DNA of 44,236 nt from a virus. Below are positions 29,350-36,289 of the stretch, piece after piece. Position 1 is the stretch's first letter. Each line of letters begins with the position of its first letter. The stretch spans positions 1 through 44,236 of the IMG/VR virus record IMGVR_UViG_3300028536_000004. One strand, given 5' to 3'. The notes under the pieces were generated by a model that ran no database searches, was not told where the DNA came from, and saw only the letters and a list, made by a program, of their open reading frames with translations. A program made the translations under genes and the position numbers.

Positions 29350-30595
29350 TCTCCCGCTCGGCCGCGCGGACTATCATCGATCCGTCGCCAAGGAAGCACG
29401 GATCCAAACCCGCAACAGGTATTTCGAGCAAAACCCTGTTCTTACAGACGGCAACTCTGCCTTGATTGCCCGTCCAGCACTCAGGCGCTGGATCTATGTC
29501 GGCGAAGGGCCAATTCGAGCCGTCTACTCCCAATCCGGCGATTTCAGCGAAGCTGCCTTCGTTGTCAGCGGGAATGAATGGTATCGTGTGGATACTGACG
29601 GGACCGCGACGCTACTCCAAGGCGGTCTACAGTCCGGCAGTGCGATCAGTATGGCCGCAACCGGATTCATCGGCACGACGCCCGAATATCTATTCATGAG
29701 CGATGGTCGAAATTTATACCTCTATATCGAGGATAGTTACGCCACGGGATTTATCAGCGGATCTCCTGCGAATAACGATGTCATCGAAATTGGCGGAACA
29801 TATTATAAATTTACGACTGCCAGCGTGGACGCGGGGAGCCCTGCAGGAACCTCGGCAAATCCATGGTTAGTCGCTCTGGGCATTAGTAGCACGATTGCAT
29901 GGTCGAATTTTTCCAGCGCCTTGAGCGCTACAGGTACGGCAGGCACGACATATAGCACAGTGCTTGTCGTCAATCCGAGCGTGCAAGTGATCGCGACAGA
30001 TACGACCTCTGTACGCGTGCGAGCAGATATCAACGGAACCTTAGGGAATGCGATCACTACGACGGAGACGGGAGCTGGCATAGCATGGCTTGCGGGCACG
30101 TTGACAGGCGGAGGTGGGCCCCAAGTAACGCAGGTAGAGACGCCCGACGATGTAGGCGTTATTTCATTAGGATATATCGCATCTTACGTCGTCGTCGTCC
30201 CAGCTCAGGGTGCTGGTATTAACGGGCGTTTTTATTGGATCCAGCCCGGTGAAACGACGATCGATGCATTGGATTTCGCCACAGCGGAGCGTGCACCGGA
30301 TCCTATTTTTGGCGTTGTCGTGTTTGGCGATCAGTTTTGGCTACCGGGATCGACGACAACAGAGGTATGGTATTTTACGGGCAATATCGATGCGCCTGTA
30401 CAGAGGCTCCAAGGCGTTACATTTGATCGAGGTACTTGGGAAGGTACAGCTATTCAAGTAAAAGAAAGCATGATGATTGTTGATAGCGACGGCGGCGTAT
30501 TCCAGATTGCAGGAGGTCTCACGAGAGTGAGTAATCCCGCAATTGAAGAACGCATTCGTAAAGCAATCCAATATCAAGCCTCTAGAACTGCTTAA
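29342..30595 (+). CDS. gp10-like DNA stabilisation / tail-hub protein with inserted domain
   Basis: MVDLPLGRADYHRSVAKEAR, RRWIYVGEGPIRAVYSQSGD, then FYWIQPGETTIDALDFATAE and DQFWLPGSTTTEVWYFTGNI belong to the P22 gp10-like beta-propeller family that plugs the portal. Between about residues 140 and 255 lies a separate module (VIEIGGTYYKFTTASVDAGS ... ITTTETGAGIAW) of a type common in tail sheath and fibre proteins. The protein ends at IEERIRKAIQYQASRTA, before the last propeller blades that the family normally has. These may be supplied by the gene at 31676. The ATG at 29342 overlaps the gp4-like stop. Confidence 0.85.
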   Translation: MVDLPLGRADYHRSVAKEARIQTRNRYFEQNPVLTDGNSALIARPALRRWIYVGEGPIRAVYSQSGDFSEAAFVVSGNEWYRVDTDGTATLLQGGLQSGSAISMAATGFIGTTPEYLFMSDGRNLYLYIEDSYATGFISGSPANNDVIEIGGTYYKFTTASVDAGSPAGTSANPWLVALGISSTIAWSNFSSALSATGTAGTTYSTVLVVNPSVQVIATDTTSVRVRADINGTLGNAITTTETGAGIAWLAGTLTGGGGPQVTQVETPDDVGVISLGYIASYVVVVPAQGAGINGRFYWIQPGETTIDALDFATAERAPDPIFGVVVFGDQFWLPGSTTTEVWYFTGNIDAPVQRLQGVTFDRGTWEGTAIQVKESMMIVDSDGGVFQIAGGLTRVSNPAIEERIRKAIQYQASRTA

Positions 30596-30606
30596 AGGAA
30601 ATACTT

Positions 30607-31674
30607 ATGGCTATCGAACATTGCGACAATTTTTCCATTTATGGCGGAGATTCTTACGTCAATAATTTACTTAACGGGGTTTATGCAGAGGCGTTCATTC
30701 CGAACGACACCTTGGATTTGGCTAATGACCCCGATGGATTGAGTTCCGGTCAAGTGCTGCGGTTAGCAGGAGGCTCGAATGCAGCATATTTACGCTACGT
30801 CATGGCGTCCTCCCAAACTACTTTTGGACAGGCATGTCGTATTTGGTTATCCCAAATCCCGAACAATTCGAGTGCAGTTGTAGGTGTATTCAATGTCAGA
30901 GACGGTTCGAATAATGTAATTGTTCGAGCTCAATTCAATACAGTAGGCGGCATCGACGTATATAACGGTGCGGGAACCAAATTAGGCGGATCCAGTGGAC
31001 CTGCAGTCACCGCGAATGCATGGTGGCATATCGAAAGCAAAGTCATTATCAATGGCGCATCGGGTTCGGTGGAAATTAGAGTAGAAGGCGCTACAGTAGT
31101 ATCTTTAACCGGGATAAATCTTGGAACCGCCCCGATTGCTCAATGCGCTTTATTTAATGTGAATAATGGAGGAGGTCCATCTTATACAAAAGATCTTGTA
31201 TGGTGGAATGGAAGCGGATCACATAACACAGATTTCTTGGGATCTGTTATTGTCGCCATGCTTTCCCCCAGTGCGGATGTCGCCTTGAATTGGACGCCGA
31301 CAGGAGGTTCGACGGGCGCGGGCATTCTAGATAATATCCCGCCCCAAGATGGTGTGCAGTATCTCACGGCTCTAAATCCTCCGCCTGCCGCGTATGTTTG
31401 CACCCTTACAGATCTGGTGGCAGATGTTACGTCGGTTAAGTGTATTATGACGATGGTGCGCGCTCAAAAAACCGATGGCGGGGACGCCAGTTTGCAGATT
31501 GGAGTTATTTCGGATCCGTCTGGAACTCCTGCAACCGTCTTGGGCGCCAACCGGCCTATTACAGTCGCTCAAACCTATTGGAGAGACGTGTTTGAGGTCG
31601 ATCCAAAAACCTCGGCTCCGTGGCTTCCTAGCGCCGTCAACGCAGCGCAATTAAAAATGAATCGGACAACCTAA
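30607..31674 (+). CDS. Lectin-like (LamG-type) tail protein, 355 aa
   Basis: The N-terminal half forms a concanavalin-like sandwich: FSIYGGDSYVNNLLNGVYAE, AAYLRYVMASSQTTFGQACR, WWHIESKVIINGASGSVEIR and ALFNVNNGGG. The C-terminal half (SLQIGVISDPSGTPATVLGA, YWRDVFEVDPKTSAPWLPSA, VNAAQLKMNRTT) is a conserved end seen in minor tail proteins. It probably helps bind the host surface. AAAGGAAA lies upstream of the ATG at 30607. It separates the two halves of what may be a split gp10-like propeller. Confidence 0.78.
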   Translation: MAIEHCDNFSIYGGDSYVNNLLNGVYAEAFIPNDTLDLANDPDGLSSGQVLRLAGGSNAAYLRYVMASSQTTFGQACRIWLSQIPNNSSAVVGVFNVRDGSNNVIVRAQFNTVGGIDVYNGAGTKLGGSSGPAVTANAWWHIESKVIINGASGSVEIRVEGATVVSLTGINLGTAPIAQCALFNVNNGGGPSYTKDLVWWNGSGSHNTDFLGSVIVAMLSPSADVALNWTPTGGSTGAGILDNIPPQDGVQYLTALNPPPAAYVCTLTDLVADVTSVKCIMTMVRAQKTDGGDASLQIGVISDPSGTPATVLGANRPITVAQTYWRDVFEVDPKTSAPWLPSAVNAAQLKMNRTT

Positions 31675-31675
31675 G

Positions 31676-32527
31676 ATGGCTATCGCTGTCGGAATCAATT
31701 CCGATCAAGGACAAACACTTGTAACCTATCGATCCATCGCGGGAGGGGATCGAGCAAGTCAACTTTTTGCTTTGGCCCCATATAACGTCCCGTCTCAAAG
31801 TATGAGAACTGTGCAAGCAGCATTTTCACTCCCTTTGAGTATCGATGCACCTGTTCGGGCAACACAAGCTCAAGTGCTCGCGGTTGTTAAAGGTCGAGTG
31901 GCGAATCCTCAAATTCGCGTTTTTACCTTCACCTTAGACGAACATGATTATTACGGTATCCGATTAGGGGATACAGGCACAATCTTATACGACACTTATT
32001 CCCAGCAATGGGTAGAGTGGACAAGTGAGACTGACAATTTTTGGCGGGTTAACTGTGCGATCAATTGGGTGGGCGCGCAAAAACTCGCATTCACTTTGGG
32101 TGCAGGCACAGATATTCTGGTAGGTGATGATACATGGGGTTTGCTGTATTTGCTAGATCCTACTCAAGCCTATGATGATCATCCAAATTATCTCAACCCC
32201 TCGCAACAAATACCGTTTCCACGGATTGTTATGACCCAAACGACTGTGCAAGGCCGCGAAAATGTCCCGTGCTATGTGATTTTTCTAGATACTGATAATT
32301 ACGGGCTATCCGTCACGGACTTCGTGCCCAATGTCGAGTTGGAATTTTCCGACGATCAAGGACAGACTTTCATTTCTGCTGGATCAATTACAGATCAACC
32401 TAATACGTCGGACTTGGATTATCGTTGGTATTCACTCGGCCAAATGTCGTCCCCAGGTAGGCTTTTCCGTATCACGGATAATGGCTTATTGACGCGAATA
32501 GATGCCATGCAGATGAACGATGGCTGA
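31676..32527 (+). CDS. Tail protein with propeller blades related to gp10, 283 aa
   Basis: After an N-terminal part (MAIAVGINSDQGQTLVTYRS, APYNVPSQSMRTVQ) the sequence RVFTFTLDEHDYYGIRLGDT, GTILYDTYSQQWVEW and NFWRVNCAIN reads as beta-propeller blades like those that end gp10-family proteins. The C-terminus (RLFRITDNGLLTRIDAMQMN) is also of that kind. It may form one structure with the gene at 29342. The ATG lies one base after the previous stop, and its end overlaps the next gene by eight bases (ATGGCTGA). Confidence 0.75.
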   Translation: MAIAVGINSDQGQTLVTYRSIAGGDRASQLFALAPYNVPSQSMRTVQAAFSLPLSIDAPVRATQAQVLAVVKGRVANPQIRVFTFTLDEHDYYGIRLGDTGTILYDTYSQQWVEWTSETDNFWRVNCAINWVGAQKLAFTLGAGTDILVGDDTWGLLYLLDPTQAYDDHPNYLNPSQQIPFPRIVMTQTTVQGRENVPCYVIFLDTDNYGLSVTDFVPNVELEFSDDQGQTFISAGSITDQPNTSDLDYRWYSLGQMSSPGRLFRITDNGLLTRIDAMQMNDG

Positions 32528-33431
32528 TAATACTGAAATCAATCCGCTTCCGAGTGCTCAAAAGCTCGTCAATTCAGACGGTACGCCTACGCTTTTTTTC
32601 ATGCGTTGGGCGCAAGAGCGGTCTATTGATATTTCGGGTAATATCTCAGCCGCTCAAGCTCAACAGCTTATCGATGATACTTTAGCAGCACTCCATGTCA
32701 TCGCAGGTACGGGATTAACTGGAGGCGGAACACTTTCTGCAGACGTTACACTAGATCTCTCCAATACAGCAGTTACACCCGGCAACTATACAAACACGGA
32801 TTTGACCGTGGACGCACAGGGTCGGGTTACAGCAGCCGCGAATGGCTCGGGCGGAGGCGGAGGTCAATCAAGTGAAGCAACCTGGAATTTACCGGATTTA
32901 ACAGGGTTTACTTGGATAAACCAAGGCCCGGCTTCAATTTCTACAGACGGGCACGGATCTGTATTCAACGCGCCGCAAACAAGTAGTAGTTTCCGTATCT
33001 TAAAACAGGCTCGGCCTGTAGGAAATTTTGACATTTATTGCAGACTCGATGAATTGCAAGGTCAAGACGGTGATTTCGGTTCGGGAATTTATATAGGGGA
33101 TAGTGTATCCGGCAAATTTATTCATTGGTCGATTGATACTACTAGCCCAATTACTGTATATTTACAGTCAATGAACTCCCCTACAAGTTTTAATGGTAAT
33201 CCAATAGGTCCAGCTAATTTTATGACGCCTCCGAAATGGCTGCGTGTAAATGTTACAGGAACTGTTGCGACATGCTATGCGAGTGTAAATGGTATCGACT
33301 GGATATCATACGGATCTTACAATTTTAGCGCTTTCGTAACGCCCGATAGTATAGGCGTGACTGTTAATGCCCATAGTGTTTCCAGACTTACCCGGTTTTT
33401 ACATTTTGGAACGGTTGCGCCAATATGGTAA
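32520..33431 (+). CDS. Tail fibre / receptor-binding protein, 303 aa
   Basis: The central segment HVIAGTGLTGGGTLSADVTL then YTNTDLTVDAQGRVTAAANG is the classic repeat unit of phage tail fibres. A short N-terminal attachment part precedes it (MADNTEINPLPSAQKLVNSD, GTPTLFFMRWAQER). After a glycine linker the C-terminal 190 residues form a lectin-like domain (DIYCRLDELQGQDGDFGSGI, KFIHWSIDTTSP). It is a good candidate for host recognition. The C-terminal part is more AT-rich than its neighbours, as expected for exchanged receptor-binding domains. Confidence 0.82.
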   Translation: MADNTEINPLPSAQKLVNSDGTPTLFFMRWAQERSIDISGNISAAQAQQLIDDTLAALHVIAGTGLTGGGTLSADVTLDLSNTAVTPGNYTNTDLTVDAQGRVTAAANGSGGGGGQSSEATWNLPDLTGFTWINQGPASISTDGHGSVFNAPQTSSSFRILKQARPVGNFDIYCRLDELQGQDGDFGSGIYIGDSVSGKFIHWSIDTTSPITVYLQSMNSPTSFNGNPIGPANFMTPPKWLRVNVTGTVATCYASVNGIDWISYGSYNFSAFVTPDSIGVTVNAHSVSRLTRFLHFGTVAPIW

Positions 33432-33438
33432 AGCGGCA

Positions 33439-33465
33439 TTGACACTTCCAAAAATTCAGCATACT
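33439..33465 (+). promoter_or_regulatory. Weak candidate internal promoter for ejection and lysis genes
   Basis: TTGACA at 33439-33444 is a perfect -35 box, and CATACT at 33460-33465 equals the -10 of P1 and P2, but only 15 bases separate them. It lies in the 118-base gap at 33432-33549, the longest within the virion genes. The short spacer makes it weaker than P1 or P2. Confidence 0.35.
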
Positions 33466-33549
33466 CCCTGTAATTGATCTCGCCGCCTCTGTGCGCCTAA
33501 CAGACCAACCCCGCCGGGATCTTAAGGGGTAATCTGGACATTCGGGGCA

Positions 33550-33957
33550 ATGCACGGGGCGCAATCCATTATCAAGGCGATAGACGAAAGTCCTCTTAAC
33601 CGGGGGCTCGAAGGCGCTGCTTGGCTGGCATCCCCTGGTAATATCCCTATCGTTTCAGGTGATGATATCGCGCTATTCGATGATGAAGGCGACGACATTT
33701 ATCAGGTCCATTTCCTCTACTCGTCTACAGGTAAAAAGGCTGTAGCGGCGGGTAAGGAAGCATTTCGCACTATGTTCGAAGCACATAACGCAGAACTGAT
33801 TTTCGGCCTTGTACCGGCTGCATTACGCTATGCGTCGTTTCACGCCCGGTTCGTTGGAGGTAAATTCGTCGGAGTTCGCGAAACTCCGTTCGGGCCTTGC
33901 GAACTGTACGTACTCTCTAAAGATATGTGGAAAGGCCGCACAGTATGTCGTTCTTAA
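33550..33957 (+). CDS. GNAT-like virion-region protein (T7 gp13-like), 135 aa
   Basis: HFLYSSTGKKAVAAGKEAFR, TMFEAHNAELIFGLVPAALR and FVGGKFVGVRETPFGPCELY follow the layout of the small acetyltransferase-fold proteins (DUF2833/gp13-like) encoded before the ejection proteins of many podoviruses. They are proposed to help assemble internal virion proteins. GGGGC is a modest ribosome-binding site before the ATG at 33550. It overlaps the next gene by 13 bases. Confidence 0.72.
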   Translation: MHGAQSIIKAIDESPLNRGLEGAAWLASPGNIPIVSGDDIALFDDEGDDIYQVHFLYSSTGKKAVAAGKEAFRTMFEAHNAELIFGLVPAALRYASFHARFVGGKFVGVRETPFGPCELYVLSKDMWKGRTVCRS

Positions 33958-34673
33958 AGCCAAAGGCGGCGACGTCATCTAGTGGAAATGTTAACAATAG
34001 CCTGATCTCAGGAGATTATGCTGGACAGATCCAACAAGGTACAGGCGCGACTAATTTCTTATCTCAACTTTTGGGCGTCACCCCTAGTAGTGTTTCGGGT
34101 GCGGCAAACACAGTTGGCAATGCCGCAAATGGTGTAGCGGCAGCAGGCGGCGCGCAGCAAGGCTATCAGAACTATTTGCAGCAGGCGGGATATCAGCCCG
34201 CAATGACTGCCTTGTCCCGGAATATCACAGGTCAAGGCGCGGCATCGGGATTGCTCAATTCAGGTAGCACCGCTAAGTCTTTGCAGACTCAGGGCGCGAA
34301 CCTCAACAATTCCTATTTCAATAATTATCTGCAACAGCTCTCGGGCCTTTCGGGCCTCGGCACCCAAGCGGGTGGCCTTGTTGCAAATACCGGTCAAACA
34401 TCCAATAGCCAAGGGGGTGGGCCTTCTACTTTCGGAACGATTGCTTCGACGATCGGGGGCATTGCCAGTATTTTCTCTGATCGCAGGCTCAAAACGGATA
34501 TCATCAAAATCGGCGAATATTCTGACGGGTTAGGCCGCTACACCTATCGCTATCTCGCCCGAGGCACTAAACGCTTCGAAGGCGTAATGGCCGACGAAAT
34601 TCGAAAGCTGCGTCCATGGGCTCTGGGGCCGAAAGTAGCCGGCTTTGATACCGTTAATTATGGGGCGCTATGA
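33945..34673 (+). CDS. Ejection-type protein with S74-chaperone-like C-terminus, 242 aa
   Basis: The N-terminal two thirds are Gly/Ala/Asn/Gln-rich and helical (NAANGVAAAGGAQQGYQNYL), like internal virion proteins. The last 65 residues, from SDRRLKTDIIKIGEYSDGLG through RYTYRYLARGTKRFEGVMAD to FDTVNYGAL, match the start and end of the endosialidase-type intramolecular chaperone fold (peptidase S74). The Ser-Asp pair used for self-cleavage is present as SDRRLK. I chose the ATG at 33945 (MSFLKPKA), with AAAGG upstream, over 33927. Confidence 0.78.
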   Translation: MSFLKPKAATSSSGNVNNSLISGDYAGQIQQGTGATNFLSQLLGVTPSSVSGAANTVGNAANGVAAAGGAQQGYQNYLQQAGYQPAMTALSRNITGQGAASGLLNSGSTAKSLQTQGANLNNSYFNNYLQQLSGLSGLGTQAGGLVANTGQTSNSQGGGPSTFGTIASTIGGIASIFSDRRLKTDIIKIGEYSDGLGRYTYRYLARGTKRFEGVMADEIRKLRPWALGPKVAGFDTVNYGAL

Positions 34674-36289
34674 TGGCAAGCAACCCGATTTCCATTCTCA
34701 ACGGTTGGCAACCTAATAATTTTGCACAGCCGGCAAATGCTTTGCAGGGCCTCTCAAACTATGCATCGGCGCCAGTTAGCGATATGTCGGGCTATGTACC
34801 GCCAGATCCTACGCAGGGACCGGCCGGTATTGGAGCCCTTGTATCGCCGGCTCAACAGCAAAATATCCTGCAACAGCTTCAAGCCCAGCAAGGGCAAATG
34901 CAGCCTACGCCCGATCAACAAGCGATGCCACAATATCAGACACAGCCTCCTCAACAGCAAGCGGCACCGATCAACCCGCTGCAACAGGCTGGAATGCCGC
35001 AAGGCCAATTGCCCGATCAAGCCGCGCCTGGAGGCAATACACCACGTAAACGCCTTTCTGCGTTGGACGTGATTGGGCGATTGTCCGACGTATTTGCGAA
35101 AGTCGGAGGTGCGCCAGAGCAGTATCAGCCGTATCTCGATAACCGTGTTAAAACGGCACAAGAGCAGGAAGCATCTGGCCTCGATAATACTGCGAAGCGT
35201 GGGGACATCGCGCAGACAGAAGCTGCAACCTCAACCGCTCATAATGCTTTGTTAGGGCAGGCATTCCGAGGGCTCAAAGCTATTCAAACGGCAGGAGGTA
35301 ATCTCCAAGTCGCATGGCCGGCCATGGCTCAACAGCTCGGAATAGGTCATGCAGAAGCCGCCCAGATCGGCGCCCAGCTTGCTCAAGATCCTAATGCACT
35401 CGATGGGTATATTGCAGCAACAGACGTTGCAAAAGGTGGCGAAAGCAAATACGGCCAGCAGCTTTTTTACACGACGGACGGAAATGGGGTTCGGCACGCT
35501 TATCAAACGAACTCCGCTGGTGGCGTCCAAGAGGTTCAATTCGGTCCCGGCGAGCATCCGGCTGATAGTCTTATGGATGTGGATACCGGCGACAGGCGCG
35601 TATTGACGAGCAAAACGACAGGCAATGTCATTCGCAGCTTTGTTAAATCCGGTGCACCCGAAGCTGGATACCAAGCCCGCGTGGACGATGCTGGACACGT
35701 CACGAGCTACACGCCTGTCCCCGGCTCCAAAGCTGCGATCACAAATGCCGAAGCGGTTCAAAAACAGCAGGAGGCGGCGAGTTCAGGAAGAAATGCCTAT
35801 TCCAAAGCACGCAGCGGCCTCGTCAATCTCGTAAGCAGCATGGATGATATCGCAAATGATCCCGGCTTGTCTTCTGCGACAGGTGCGAGTGGCGTTCTGA
35901 CGCGACACCTTCCTGCAGGCGTAGGTGGCGGCGACACGCAACGCATTTTGGGCAAGATCGAGGCGCTAAAGGGTAAAGCAATTCCGTCTGCGCTTAACAC
36001 GATGCGAGACGTCAACGGCAAGCTCGGATTCCGACCTTCTCAAGTCGAAATCTTGGGAGATGCCAAGGGTTTGCTAGGTGCGGTGGACAATACAGGACAA
36101 TCGCGGGCGGATTACGTTAAATCATTGAATACAAACAAACAACTCATCCTCAAGCAGATTGAAGCCCTCGATGCAGATGCTCAACGCAACGGGTATATCG
36201 AGAAACCGGCACAACGTGCGCCCGTTCCAAATGCACGGCCTGTCACTCCTAAAGCCCCTGCGGGCTGGAAAATATCGGTAGTTGGCTAA
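34670..36289 (+). CDS. Internal virion / DNA ejection protein, 539 aa
   Basis: A Gln/Pro-rich disordered N-terminus (about residues 60-125, QQQNILQQLQAQQGQMQPTP) leads to a helical body (RLSALDVIGRLSDVFAKVGG). The C-terminus is PKAPAGWKISVVG, an ending I have seen in ejection-type proteins of podoviruses. It is the second of three large genes before the lysis cassette, the place of P22 gp7/gp20/gp16-type proteins. GGGGC lies before the ATG at 34670 or 34673; the start overlaps the previous stop as ATGA. Confidence 0.78.
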   Translation: MMASNPISILNGWQPNNFAQPANALQGLSNYASAPVSDMSGYVPPDPTQGPAGIGALVSPAQQQNILQQLQAQQGQMQPTPDQQAMPQYQTQPPQQQAAPINPLQQAGMPQGQLPDQAAPGGNTPRKRLSALDVIGRLSDVFAKVGGAPEQYQPYLDNRVKTAQEQEASGLDNTAKRGDIAQTEAATSTAHNALLGQAFRGLKAIQTAGGNLQVAWPAMAQQLGIGHAEAAQIGAQLAQDPNALDGYIAATDVAKGGESKYGQQLFYTTDGNGVRHAYQTNSAGGVQEVQFGPGEHPADSLMDVDTGDRRVLTSKTTGNVIRSFVKSGAPEAGYQARVDDAGHVTSYTPVPGSKAAITNAEAVQKQQEAASSGRNAYSKARSGLVNLVSSMDDIANDPGLSSATGASGVLTRHLPAGVGGGDTQRILGKIEALKGKAIPSALNTMRDVNGKLGFRPSQVEILGDAKGLLGAVDNTGQSRADYVKSLNTNKQLILKQIEALDADAQRNGYIEKPAQRAPVPNARPVTPKAPAGWKISVVG

